A stretch of DNA of 37,961 nucleotides from a virus: the IMG/VR virus record IMGVR_UViG_3300013094_004141, positions 1 through 37,961 of that record, one strand, 5' to 3'. Made by a program: the position numbers and the translations under genes. The notes under the pieces are model-generated. The model was given only the letters and a program-made list of their open reading frames with translations, was not told where the DNA came from and ran no database searches. Below are positions 6,234 to 13,651 of this stretch, piece after piece; the stretch's first letter is position 1, and each line of letters begins with the position of its first letter.

Positions 6234-7082
6234 ATGACACTTACAGTTAATTTAATCAGCGATTTACATTTAGAATTTGCAGACTTGGAATTACCAGGCG
6301 GCGATGTCTTGATTCTATCCGGCGATGTTTGTGAAGCCAAAAATATCAAACAAGAAAACTATAACCCCAATATGGTGGTGTTGCCCACCGAAAGACCTGA
6401 TCGAAGGATCGACCGTTTTGCAAGGTTCTTCAACGAAGAATGTGTAAAGTATCGGCAAGTGTTGTATGTTATGGGCAATCACGAGCATTACCATTTTAAG
6501 TTTAATAATACTTACAATTATATTACTGACAATATTCCCAGTAATGTTCGCCTGTTGGAAAAAGAAACTGTGGAAATAGACGGTGTGGTATTCATCGGAG
6601 CTACACTTTGGACAGACTTGAATGGTAATGATCCTATCACTGATTATACTCTTAGAACTCAAATGAATGACTATAAGGTAATTACCAATCATTACAAAGA
6701 TCGCGATTCGTATTTTAGGCTGCAGCCCGAAGTAACTTATCGAGATCACCAAGCGGCTGTTAAATATATTGACGATACAGTTAAACTAAATTACAATAAA
6801 CCTTGTGTAGTGGTCACACACCACAGTCCCAGTAGGCGTAGTATGAAACCAATGTATGAAGGAGACTATCATATGAATGGTGGATACAGCAGTAATTTGG
6901 AATGGCTTATGGAACAAAATAAAAATCTGCGAGTGTGGACACACGGCCATACACACGATTTTTTCGACTATACTGTTGAACAATGCCGTGTGGTATGTAA
7001 TCCACGTGGCTATGCTGGATATGAACAACGCAGCCGAGAGTTTGATCCCGGTTTTGCTTTTACTATTAATAATCAACTATGA
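6234..7082 (+). CDS. Calcineurin-like metallophosphoesterase
   Basis: A 282-residue enzyme of the metallophosphatase superfamily. All metal-binding motifs are present in order: DLHLE (residues 10-14), GDV (about 30), GNHEHYH (about 80), THHSP (about 197) and GHTH (about 240). Substrate cannot be told from sequence; phage members act on nucleic acids or nucleotides. Ribosome site AGGAAG directly upstream; stop overlaps the next start (ATGA). Confidence 0.92.
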   Translation: MTLTVNLISDLHLEFADLELPGGDVLILSGDVCEAKNIKQENYNPNMVVLPTERPDRRIDRFARFFNEECVKYRQVLYVMGNHEHYHFKFNNTYNYITDNIPSNVRLLEKETVEIDGVVFIGATLWTDLNGNDPITDYTLRTQMNDYKVITNHYKDRDSYFRLQPEVTYRDHQAAVKYIDDTVKLNYNKPCVVVTHHSPSRRSMKPMYEGDYHMNGGYSSNLEWLMEQNKNLRVWTHGHTHDFFDYTVEQCRVVCNPRGYAGYEQRSREFDPGFAFTINNQL

Positions 7083-7546
7083 GCGACAATTTTGACGGAA
7101 ATGTAATAACTATCTCAGGGTACGGCGGCATAAGCGGACTTAGCACCGGTTCTTCAGGGCAACTGTTGACTGTTGGGTGTACCGGTTCTTCTAGTTGGAA
7201 CAATATTAGTATTGCCCCGTCTTCTAGTTATTATTCTATTGGCGGTAGCAATGGCATTAACAATAATTGGTCTAGTGCGCTAAGTGCTTCGAGTGCTAGT
7301 ATTGCCAAAGTAGAAGTAAACGAAAACGGTATTACTATGAACGAAGGCACAGATATCAAACTGGGTAATATCAGTTTAATAGATTCGCTTCAAAGAATTG
7401 AAAGTCGCTTGGCTATCCTGAAACCTGACAAAGATTTAGAAAAGGATTGGGAAGAACTCAAACGACTAGGAGATGCTTACCGTGAACTTGAAAAAGAAAT
7501 AAAAGAAAAAATCATCACTTGGGATATCCTGAAAAAGGAAGATTGA
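7079..7546 (+). CDS. Conserved phage protein, Ser/Gly-rich with coiled coil
   Basis: A 155-residue protein. The first 80 residues are low-complexity Ser/Gly/Asn; residues 95-150 (GTDIKLGNISLIDSLQRIES ... ELEKEIKEKI) form a charged coiled coil that I recognise as a recurring block in T4-like phage proteins of unknown role. Coupled to the phosphoesterase by ATGA. Confidence 0.7.
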   Translation: MSDNFDGNVITISGYGGISGLSTGSSGQLLTVGCTGSSSWNNISIAPSSSYYSIGGSNGINNNWSSALSASSASIAKVEVNENGITMNEGTDIKLGNISLIDSLQRIESRLAILKPDKDLEKDWEELKRLGDAYRELEKEIKEKIITWDILKKED

Positions 7547-7571
7547 CATTAATTCAAAAATGTGTTATAAT
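7543..7571 (+). promoter_or_regulatory. Consensus sigma-70 promoter for the small-gene cluster
   Basis: TTGACA (7543-7548), exactly 17 bases, TATAAT (7566-7571). The predicted RNA start (about 7578) coincides with the ATG at 7577, so the first gene would have no 5' leader. Confidence 0.82.
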
Positions 7572-7576
7572 TACAT

Positions 7577-7756
7577 ATGACTACTGTAACTATAAGAGAT
7601 GGTAAGACCAGCGTTTATGACGCAGTTCTTTGGTGCCAAGAACAATTTGGTGTTAAAAATTTTAATCTTGTAAATCAATTTCCCAGTTGGAATTGGGACT
7701 TCAATTTCAAGAATCCCCAACACGCAACACATTTTGCACTGAAATGGTCACGCTAA
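7577..7756 (+). CDS. Small protein of the FxLKW cluster (member A)
   Basis: A 59-residue protein. The N-terminal part VLWCQEQFGVKNFNLVN resembles the 36-residue ORF at 8796, and the C-terminus FNFKNPQHATHFALKWSR shows the ending shared by most of the cluster. No upstream ribosome site: the promoter -10 box ends six bases before the ATG. Overlaps the next gene. Confidence 0.68.
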   Translation: MTTVTIRDGKTSVYDAVLWCQEQFGVKNFNLVNQFPSWNWDFNFKNPQHATHFALKWSR

Positions 7757-8055
7757 CTACCAAAGAATGGGCCGATATCTACATTCGGCTGTCCAAGGAT
7801 TGTCCCCCAAGTTATTTGTTGATTAGTGAGGTCATGCGGCGTGAGTTGGGCTTTACTGTTCGCAGACATTCGGGCTACAGACCTAGGACCGCCCAAGAGC
7901 TAGATGACTACGACCGCAGTGATAATCGTTGGCATGAGACTGAACGGGATCGTAAGTTCCACAGAGAGAATATCCAAAAGGATATCATTTGTTTGGATTT
8001 TTACGATGATGTCAAAGAAACTTGGTTTCGTTTAAGGTATTTAGATCGTGAATGA
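7744..8055 (+). CDS. Small protein of the FxLKW cluster (member B)
   Basis: A 103-residue, charged protein ending LDFYDDVKETWFRLRYLDRE, a variant of the cluster's C-terminal pattern. ATG 7744 overlaps the previous stop by 13 bases and is preferred over an upstream in-frame ATG that would lie deep in member A. Function unknown. Confidence 0.65.
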   Translation: MVTLTTKEWADIYIRLSKDCPPSYLLISEVMRRELGFTVRRHSGYRPRTAQELDDYDRSDNRWHETERDRKFHRENIQKDIICLDFYDDVKETWFRLRYLDRE

Positions 8056-8275
8056 CATATTTGAAGGTTGGAAAAAGAGTCGATTTGTTCTTGCCAACGA
8101 TGTATATGAGGAAAGCAAAAACATCTTATTGGTGCTGACAGATGCAGCGTACTGGATTGATCACTATCATGAACTTGAAGAATGGTGCCAACAACATCAA
8201 GGACAGGCAGTGGGTATGACTGTTGAACTGCCCGATGAGGCCGCTCTGACATTATTCACCCTGAGGTGGTTATGA
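8048..8275 (+). CDS. Small protein of the FxLKW cluster (member C)
   Basis: A 75-residue protein with a GTG start overlapping the previous stop by 8 bases. It has a central DHYHELEEWCQQHQG helix and the ending ALTLFTLRWL. The pattern (helix with W-C-Q, then a strand and FxLRW) parallels member A. Function unknown. Confidence 0.65.
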   Translation: MNDIFEGWKKSRFVLANDVYEESKNILLVLTDAAYWIDHYHELEEWCQQHQGQAVGMTVELPDEAALTLFTLRWL

Positions 8276-8574
8276 CCACACATATAACAGCTGATCCTTT
8301 GTTCTCGCAAAAGTTTTGCAAGGCGTTTAATGGCGGAAAGTACAATATGGCAAGAAACAAAGTTAGAATAGAATGGGAACGACTACCCGGATTCAAATTG
8401 AGAGCGACTTGGACTCCGGGTCCCCAAGGTTTGGAAATGGGACTAAATGAGTCAGATATGGACCCGATACAGGTCTGGAGCAAAGAAACTGGGTGTGGCG
8501 TTAGAATTAGTTTTAATATGTGGCGGTTCAGGACTCTTGAAGAAATGACTGCATTTTTGTTAAAGTGGTCATGA
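8272..8574 (+). CDS. Small protein of the FxLKW cluster (member D)
   Basis: A 100-residue protein ending FRTLEEMTAFLLKWS. ATG 8272 overlaps the previous stop (ATGA), which decides the start over a GTG two codons earlier. Function unknown. Confidence 0.68.
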   Translation: MTTHITADPLFSQKFCKAFNGGKYNMARNKVRIEWERLPGFKLRATWTPGPQGLEMGLNESDMDPIQVWSKETGCGVRISFNMWRFRTLEEMTAFLLKWS

Positions 8575-8774
8575 TAGCAGCCCAAGTGACTGTATCAGGT
8601 CTAAAAATCTCCAGGATGGTAGATTGGTGTTGTAAAAATATTGGCAAGGAAGCACCCACCAAAGACACAGTTGACGACGACAGACCTTGGCATTGGAATT
8701 CGAATTTTCGTGACACCACCTTTTACTTTGCCGAAGAAAAATCGGCAACTTGGTTTAGTTTGGTGTGGTTGTAA
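8571..8774 (+). CDS. Small protein of the FxLKW cluster (member E)
   Basis: A 67-residue protein with MVDWCCKNIG, then WNSNFRDTTFYFAEEKSATW and the ending FSLVWL, closely matching member A in layout. Starts at an ATGA overlap with member D. Confidence 0.68.
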   Translation: MIAAQVTVSGLKISRMVDWCCKNIGKEAPTKDTVDDDRPWHWNSNFRDTTFYFAEEKSATWFSLVWL

Positions 8775-8795
8775 GTTGAAACTAAGGAGTTAAAT

Positions 8796-8906
8796 ATGTA
8801 TATAACTAATTGCACAGGAGAAATCCGTTTACCCAATGAACCTGGCTTATTAGAATGGTTGCAGGAAAATTACCCTTACTCTAAATATAGGTTAGTCAAT
8901 GTTTAA
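8796..8906 (+). CDS. Truncated relative of member A
   Basis: A 36-residue ORF with a good ribosome site (AAGGAG, 8784-8789). Its second half LLEWLQENYPYSKYRLVNV aligns with VLWCQEQFGVKNFNLVN of member A, but it stops where member A continues into the FxLKW part. It looks like a shortened copy; whether the product is functional is unknown. Too short to be certain. Confidence 0.5.
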   Translation: MYITNCTGEIRLPNEPGLLEWLQENYPYSKYRLVNV

Positions 8907-9189
8907 GATTCCAATTTCAATACCACAAGCACATCTTGATACCAGTGTGTTGCATCACCGTACAGAAGTAAAACGGCACCACTTGCAGGACAAGCATAAT
9001 GCAGAAGTTTATACTTTTCACAAGGAAAAATACACTGATTGGTATAACAATAAAATACGATTAGAGCACTTACACGAGTATCAAGACTATTTGGCTATCA
9101 ATCAATACTTAAATCTAAAACGTCATATCGAGTATGGGCTATTTAGATACAGTATTACACTGGGTAATAATTTGGATGTTTATGTCTAA
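8899..9189 (+). CDS. Hypothetical protein
   Basis: A 96-residue, His- and Tyr-rich protein (HHRTEVKRHHLQDKH). It lacks the FxLKW ending and is not recognised. ATG 8899 overlaps the preceding short ORF's stop; the stop overlaps the next gene by 8 bases, so it belongs to the same transcript. Confidence 0.62.
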   Translation: MFKIPISIPQAHLDTSVLHHRTEVKRHHLQDKHNAEVYTFHKEKYTDWYNNKIRLEHLHEYQDYLAINQYLNLKRHIEYGLFRYSITLGNNLDVYV

Positions 9190-9448
9190 CGAATTGTATA
9201 GTGATTATTATCGCAGATTAGATACTATAATAGGCGATGCCGATTTTTGGTATATGATGCGTCGGTGCAGGGAAACCGAGGGAGCCACTGCCTGCGAAAC
9301 CAATACAGGTATGTTTGTATTTTTCCGAGACACCTACGGCATACAGTTGAGACTTGCCGACGGTGACCGTATGGAAAACATATCTAAGATAGTTGACATC
9401 GTAGATGAGCAGAAATATATGTTATTTTTATTAAAGTATACACGATGA
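9182..9448 (+). CDS. Small protein of the FxLKW cluster (member F)
   Basis: An 88-residue protein ending VDEQKYMLFLLKYTR, a variant of the shared ending. ATG 9182 is chosen because it gives the short overlap typical of this cluster; upstream in-frame starts would lie inside the previous gene. Function unknown. Confidence 0.62.
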   Translation: MSNELYSDYYRRLDTIIGDADFWYMMRRCRETEGATACETNTGMFVFFRDTYGIQLRLADGDRMENISKIVDIVDEQKYMLFLLKYTR

Positions 9449-9708
9449 TCAGCACATTTTACGGATATGGAAGACCTAAAAACGAAGTATTAGAACACTG
9501 CTATCAATCGCATCTAAGTGATATAGCAGTACGAAAATCCAAACTTGATTCGGATAAAATTAAAAAATGGGCCCAAGAACATTGTGAAAGTTTTATATGG
9601 ATGGACGAAGATGAAGTAATGGATGTTAGTACACAATTTGATTATATCTATACTTTTTACTTTACCAAAGCCGAAGACCAAACACTTTTTGAACTGAAAT
9701 TTAAGTAA
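9445..9708 (+). CDS. Small protein of the FxLKW cluster (member G)
   Basis: An 87-residue protein with IKKWAQEHCESFIWMDEDEV and the ending FYFTKAEDQTLFELKFK. Starts at an ATGA overlap. Last gene of the cluster. Confidence 0.65.
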   Translation: MISTFYGYGRPKNEVLEHCYQSHLSDIAVRKSKLDSDKIKKWAQEHCESFIWMDEDEVMDVSTQFDYIYTFYFTKAEDQTLFELKFK

Positions 9709-9711
9709 ATA
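9704..9711 (+). promoter_or_regulatory. Possible late promoter box (AGTAAATA)
   Basis: By T4 geometry the start point would be 9717, within one base of the carboxypeptidase ATG (9716), giving a leaderless message. It overlaps the end of the preceding gene, so the match could be chance. Confidence 0.4.
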
Positions 9712-9715
9712 CTTG

Positions 9716-10486
9716 ATGAACAAGATTATTACAATTTTATTAATGGCACTAGCAGTTAATGCTAATGCAAAACATCACCACAAAGTTTATACACCGGCAC
9801 CACCAGCTGAAGAAGTAACTATGTTGGTCTATAATATTTCCACTCAGCAGGCAACAGTCAGTGCCAATGCTGACAAAATAAGACCAATGGCCAGTATTAC
9901 CAAACTAATGACTGCCATGATCAGTTTGGATCTATATAGACTAGACGAAGCAATAACAGTAGGACGACATCAAACGGTGACCGTAGAGCAACTGTTGACT
10001 CGATTGTTGATCCGCAGTGATAACGGTGCCGCTGAACTACTGGCACGCCATCACCCTGAAGGTAGAGATGCTTTTCTTACTGCAATGAACGAACGTGCAC
10101 AACGACTGGGATTGGTTAATACCGAATATCATGATCCCAGTGGATTGATAAGAACCAACACTACCACTGCCAATGACTTGGCTAAGTTAATTGCCACTGC
10201 CGGTACCTACAGTTTTATCAAAGCAACTGCCAGTCAAGCCGAAGTAGTACAAGATGCTAGCAAAAAACATCCGGTGGTATTAAACAATACCAATCACACC
10301 ATACTAAAAGAATTCCATAATATATTGGTTAGCAAAACCGGCTATACTACTCCAGCAGGACGTTGTTTAGCCTTACTGGTTGACAGTTCAGGCCAACAGT
10401 ATGCTATAATTATATTAGGAGAAAACACACCCCAGAATAGGGATCGATTGGCAAGAGTGCTAATACAATCAACAAATAATTCATAA
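9716..10486 (+). CDS. D-alanyl-D-alanine carboxypeptidase (PBP5/6 family)
   Basis: A 256-residue serine peptidase of family S11, which trims the terminal D-Ala from peptidoglycan stem peptides. The three active-site motifs are intact: SITK at 60-63, SDN at 101-103 and KTG at 207-209. Residues 1-18 are a cleavable signal peptide (hydrophobic core, NANA-K), so the product acts in the periplasm. The C-terminal amphipathic membrane anchor of host PBP5 is absent, which makes it shorter than the usual 380-400 residues. Rare in phages; it could remodel the cell wall before lysis or against superinfection (inference). Confidence 0.92.
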   Translation: MNKIITILLMALAVNANAKHHHKVYTPAPPAEEVTMLVYNISTQQATVSANADKIRPMASITKLMTAMISLDLYRLDEAITVGRHQTVTVEQLLTRLLIRSDNGAAELLARHHPEGRDAFLTAMNERAQRLGLVNTEYHDPSGLIRTNTTTANDLAKLIATAGTYSFIKATASQAEVVQDASKKHPVVLNNTNHTILKEFHNILVSKTGYTTPAGRCLALLVDSSGQQYAIIILGENTPQNRDRLARVLIQSTNNS

Positions 10487-10500
10487 CACAAAGGAATAAT

Positions 10501-10722
10501 ATGAGTCAAGATAAAAAAGCGAAAATCAAACACAAAGTCACTCTCAGTAAACAAAGCAAGCGATATGCAGCTTTGATTTTGGATCCGCACAAGCGTGGTG
10601 CATTTATTCGTAGTCAATTGGATGCAGAAAATACTGCATTTATGGCCAAGTTTGCCAAACCACAACGTGATAATAAACCAAAATTTGGACAAGCACCTGC
10701 GGAAACGCCAGAGAATACTTGA
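10501..10722 (+). CDS. Hypothetical basic protein
   Basis: A 73-residue, Lys/Arg-rich protein (KKAKIKHKVTLSKQSKRYAAL) with AAGGAATA upstream of ATG 10501. Composition suggests nucleic-acid contact, but no family is recognised. Confidence 0.6.
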   Translation: MSQDKKAKIKHKVTLSKQSKRYAALILDPHKRGAFIRSQLDAENTAFMAKFAKPQRDNKPKFGQAPAETPENT

Positions 10723-10747
10723 TTATTAATGGGATCTGTAGTATAAT
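10719..10747 (+). promoter_or_regulatory. Sigma-70-type promoter
   Basis: TTGATT (10719-10724), exactly 17 bases, TATAAT (10742-10747), upstream of the MazG-like gene. Confidence 0.7.
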
Positions 10748-10772
10748 TACAGTAAGATGATTAAGGAAAAAT

Positions 10773-11132
10773 ATGAATCCGTTTAGAGATCAAGAAAAGT
10801 TTATGCGTGCCTGCGACCAAACAGTGGGCGAAGTTAACGAAGACCAGTATGCATTGTACCAAAAGCTGATTCTTGAAGAATGCCAAGAGTTCATTACTGC
10901 ACTTGAAACACGTGATCGTATAGAACAATTGGATGCACTGGTTGATATACTAGTTGTAACCATTGGTGCTATACATAGTGCAGGCTTTGATGCCGAAGGT
11001 GCTTGGAGAGAAGTTATGAGCACTAACTTTGCCAAAATTGGCGAGGATGGCAAAGTACGCAAACGTGAAGATGGCAAAGTATTAAAACCGCTGGGATGGA
11101 CCCCACCACAATTAGGACAATTTATAAAATGA
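10773..11132 (+). CDS. MazG-like nucleotide pyrophosphohydrolase
   Basis: A 119-residue all-alpha NTP pyrophosphatase of the MazG / HisE-like superfamily. Metal ligands are in the pattern ExxxE (EECQE, 35-39) followed by EQLDALVD (51-58). The tail with NFAKIGEDGKVRKREDGKVLKP is typical of the phage subgroup. It would hydrolyse dNTPs or alarmone-like nucleotides. Ribosome site AAGGAA; the stop overlaps the next start (ATGA). Confidence 0.85.
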   Translation: MNPFRDQEKFMRACDQTVGEVNEDQYALYQKLILEECQEFITALETRDRIEQLDALVDILVVTIGAIHSAGFDAEGAWREVMSTNFAKIGEDGKVRKREDGKVLKPLGWTPPQLGQFIK

Positions 11133-11956
11133 GATCACAATATTGGAGTTGCACAAAATTTGCAAACTGGCTTCGTGGTACCGCCAAGTTAAGTGCCGGT
11201 ACCAGCAAAGAATGGGACGAATGGCATACTACTGCCAAAATGCGTCATAACTTTCGTTACTGGTTAGCCGAAGAAGCATTGGACGCTATCCAAAATTTTA
11301 TTAACTACCCTGCGGATCGACTAAATGACGTTAGATATTACATTAATAATCGTTGGATCAGTCGTAGCCACGCTCTTACCGCTCATCCTCGCGACATTAA
11401 ACCCGGTCAGTGGCAGGATGTGGGCTGGCGTTTCTTGCCTTGTCTATTTAATGAGCTTGTGGATTTTGTGGAAATAGAACAAGCGTGGCATACTTGTATG
11501 TGGGACGTCGAAGCTCGCAAAAAATACAATCCGCCTTGGTGGCGCAGTGGTTGGTTGCGTTGGCGCACTTGGCGTTGTCCAGAAGCAGGCATTGCTTATT
11601 TAGATTGGGCAGCCACGTTAACTAACAAAGACTTTATTGAAGAAGGTGAAAAAGAAGAGCCAACTTACCAAGCCAAAGCCGCTAAGGAAATCAAAGAGCT
11701 TTATCTATGGTGGACTCAAACATATCGTAATCGTCCAGACCCGTATGATGCCAGTGGTTGGACTGCCTACTGTGAACTAAGCCGTTTACAAAATAATGGC
11801 AAATTATCTCTTGACTGCGACAAAGATAGCCCAGAACTTAAAAAAATTGCCGATTTGGCAAGCGAAGAACTTCGTAAAATCGAAGCTGCTTATGAAGCAG
11901 AAGATGAAGCAATGATGATTAGACTCATCAAAATCCGTAACTCACTTTGGACCTAA
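11129..11956 (+). CDS. Conserved phage protein, Trp-rich
   Basis: A 275-residue soluble protein with many tryptophans (WRSGWLRWRTWRCPEAG; LYLWWTQTYRNRPDPYDASG). I recognise the block as conserved among T4-like phages, including the N-terminal KFANWLRG, but know no function. ATG 11129 overlaps the previous stop and replaces a longer frame start. Confidence 0.7.
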   Translation: MRSQYWSCTKFANWLRGTAKLSAGTSKEWDEWHTTAKMRHNFRYWLAEEALDAIQNFINYPADRLNDVRYYINNRWISRSHALTAHPRDIKPGQWQDVGWRFLPCLFNELVDFVEIEQAWHTCMWDVEARKKYNPPWWRSGWLRWRTWRCPEAGIAYLDWAATLTNKDFIEEGEKEEPTYQAKAAKEIKELYLWWTQTYRNRPDPYDASGWTAYCELSRLQNNGKLSLDCDKDSPELKKIADLASEELRKIEAAYEAEDEAMMIRLIKIRNSLWT

Positions 11957-11957
11957 T

Positions 11958-12323
11958 ATGGAAGACTTTTTTGATTTTTTGTTTTATTTGTTTTGTGCGT
12001 ATGCCGCAGTTAAGATTCTTGAAATGATTGTTGCCGATCATCTTGAGAAAAAACTTGAAGCCCACAACGAATTCCGCAGTCGAATAAACGAAATCATTCA
12101 CCGTGTGAACATTGAACAACACGCCGAAACCTACTACTGGTTTGATATGGATGACGGGGAATTCTTGGGCCAGGGCAAAAATACCGAAGAAATCATTGTT
12201 GTATTAAAACAACGATTTCCCGAGCATATTTTCCTACTGCCCACACACCAAAAAATACACGCTCCCAGCTGGACTCCTGAGCCCTATACTGTGCAAAATC
12301 TATCAAAATCTTTTGACAAATAA
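11958..12323 (+). CDS. Membrane-anchored conserved phage protein
   Basis: A 121-residue protein. Residues 4-26 form one transmembrane segment; the rest is soluble and holds YYWFDMDDGEFLGQGKNTEE followed by LKQRFPEHIFLL, a block repeated across T4-like phage genomes. Function unknown. Confidence 0.7.
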   Translation: MEDFFDFLFYLFCAYAAVKILEMIVADHLEKKLEAHNEFRSRINEIIHRVNIEQHAETYYWFDMDDGEFLGQGKNTEEIIVVLKQRFPEHIFLLPTHQKIHAPSWTPEPYTVQNLSKSFDK

Positions 12324-12341
12324 TGGCAATTTTGCTATAAT
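12313..12341 (+). promoter_or_regulatory. Consensus sigma-70 promoter
   Basis: TTGACA (12313-12318), exactly 17 bases, TATAAT (12336-12341). It begins inside the end of the previous gene. Confidence 0.85.
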
Positions 12342-12370
12342 TACAGTATTGGCTAATTAGGAGTATTTCA

Positions 12371-12766
12371 ATGACTATGCATCTTGCACACCCCAGTTTG
12401 AGTCTCAGCGGTAAGAAAAAAGGTAAAGTTAAGTTTAAGAGTTCAGCTGACGCTCAACGAGCCCGTCAATTAGAAGCAGATTGGCAACAGTTATTAAATT
12501 CTCACGGTGTTAGCCAAGAAGATAAAAAACGCAAACGTGCGTTGGCCGCAGAACCGTTGGTCTACAGTTTATCTACTCCAGTGGGTCGTACCAATACCAA
12601 ACATATTCCCAGTCGAGACAGTGGGCATATGGGTGCAGTTTCCAGTAAACCTATCCCACAGTATACAGGTACAAAAATTATTGGTATTGGTACTATGCAC
12701 AAGTCAAATGCGGTGCCGATTTTCAGCGATGACGAAGCGGTAGAAATCAGCCGTATGAGAAGGTAA
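12371..12766 (+). CDS. Conserved phage protein
   Basis: A 131-residue protein. The C-terminal half (KHIPSRDSGHMGAV ... IIGIGTMHKSNAVPIFSDDE) is a well-conserved phage block; the N-terminal half is basic and helical. Role unknown. Ribosome site AGGAG upstream. Confidence 0.72.
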   Translation: MTMHLAHPSLSLSGKKKGKVKFKSSADAQRARQLEADWQQLLNSHGVSQEDKKRKRALAAEPLVYSLSTPVGRTNTKHIPSRDSGHMGAVSSKPIPQYTGTKIIGIGTMHKSNAVPIFSDDEAVEISRMRR

Positions 12767-12769
12767 ATA
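12762..12769 (+). promoter_or_regulatory. Possible late promoter box (GGTAAATA)
   Basis: Overlaps the stop of the previous gene and lies 22 bases before the IF-1 start; an AGGAG ribosome site follows. Confidence 0.35.
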
Positions 12770-12791
12770 ACTGTTTATAATAGGAGATTCA

Positions 12792-13010
12792 GTGGCTAAA
12801 GAAGAAGGTATGAAAATGAACGGCGTTGTATTTGAGGTATTAGGCAACGCTATGTTTAGGGTTAAATTAGAAAACAGTGAACATATGGTCACTGCTTATA
12901 TCGGTGGAAAACTACGCAAACACGATATCAAAGTTATTCAGGGCGACCGCGTGGTTATGGAAATGAGCCCTTATGATTTATCAAAAGGCAGAATTATGTA
13001 TAGAAACTGA
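12792..13010 (+). CDS. infA: Translation initiation factor IF-1
   Basis: A 72-residue S1/OB-fold protein, the same length as bacterial IF-1, which binds the ribosomal A site during initiation. Diagnostic stretches are present: [62 protein letters not shown] start with AGGAG at 12782-12786. It lies between a conserved phage protein and SOD and is preceded by a late-type box. Phage-borne IF-1 is unusual; it could replace host IF-1 or bias initiation towards phage messages (inference). Confidence 0.95.
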   Translation: MAKEEGMKMNGVVFEVLGNAMFRVKLENSEHMVTAYIGGKLRKHDIKVIQGDRVVMEMSPYDLSKGRIMYRN

Positions 13011-13014
13011 TTTC

Positions 13015-13022
13015 TATAAATA
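13015..13022 (+). promoter_or_regulatory. T4-late-type promoter box for SOD
   Basis: Exact TATAAATA. The predicted start point, six bases downstream, is 13028, the A of the SOD start codon, implying a leaderless message. Confidence 0.6.
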
Positions 13023-13027
13023 GTTTT

Positions 13028-13594
13028 ATGTCTGAAACAAATTTACGCAATTTAATTGATCTAGTAGAAGCCAAAGGTAAACCAGAACTAAAGCTGGAGC
13101 GATTGCCCTACGGCCGTTCACAACTTACTCCTGTAATGAGCAATCGTACTGTAGAATATCACTACGGCGAATTGGCCAAAGGCTATGTTGATCGTTACAA
13201 CAAAGGCGAAGGCGACCCAGTTTTCAACGAAGCCGGCGCTTATTTGCACAATATATTCTTCCCCCAACTTATGCCTCCCAAGCAGGGCAACAAGCCACAC
13301 GGAGCCAGTCTTGCACTGATTGATCGCAAGTACGGCAGTTTTGATGCTTTCAAGAAAGAAATGAAAGAACAAGCTATGAAAATCCAAGGTTCTGGGTGGA
13401 TTTACTTGGCACGCAACGGGGATATCAAAACTATCAAGAACCATCAAAAGCGTACAGATATTGCACTACTAATCGACTGGTGGGAACACGCTTACAATTT
13501 AGACTACGGTTCAAACAAAAGCAAATACTTTGATAGTATATGGCGTATTATCAATTGGGATAAAGTAAACGTTAGAATCTACGCTGGAAAATAA
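13028..13594 (+). CDS. sodB: Fe/Mn superoxide dismutase
   Basis: A 188-residue cytoplasmic superoxide dismutase. Metal ligands match the family: His45 (VEYHYGEL), His74 (YLHNIFF), Asp150 and His154 (DWWEHAY). The second-shell pair after His45 (KHH in host enzymes) is replaced by ELA and the HTFYW segment by HNIFF, so it belongs to a divergent subgroup and the metal preference cannot be read off. No ribosome site before ATG 13028. Works with rubrerythrin in the same genome against oxidative stress (inference). Confidence 0.92.
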   Translation: MSETNLRNLIDLVEAKGKPELKLERLPYGRSQLTPVMSNRTVEYHYGELAKGYVDRYNKGEGDPVFNEAGAYLHNIFFPQLMPPKQGNKPHGASLALIDRKYGSFDAFKKEMKEQAMKIQGSGWIYLARNGDIKTIKNHQKRTDIALLIDWWEHAYNLDYGSNKSKYFDSIWRIINWDKVNVRIYAGK

Positions 13595-13611
13595 AACACA
13601 GATAGAATACT

Positions 13612-13646
13612 ATAAAACCCGATAAATAAGTTATACCGGGTTTTAT
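13612..13646 (+). terminator. Inverted repeat / probable terminator after SOD
   Basis: ATAAAACCCG (13612-13621) and CGGGTTTTAT (13637-13646) are exact inverted copies around a 15-base loop, with the T-run in the second arm. The late box for the fibre gene lies at the start of the loop. Confidence 0.6.
13621..13628 (+). promoter_or_regulatory. Late promoter box (GATAAATA) for the fibre operon
   Basis: Close variant of the T4 late box, 31 bases before the fibre ATG and inside the preceding hairpin. Confidence 0.5.
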
Positions 13647-13651
13647 ACAAT

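Noticed and set aside
6315-6752. Minus-strand ORF of 145 residues opposite the phosphoesterase
   Set aside because: The + strand has all metallophosphatase motifs; the antisense frame has no ribosome site or recognisable domain.
12776-12781. TATAAT upstream of IF-1 as a sigma-70 promoter
   Set aside because: No acceptable -35 hexamer at 16-18 bases upstream, and it merges with the ribosome site.
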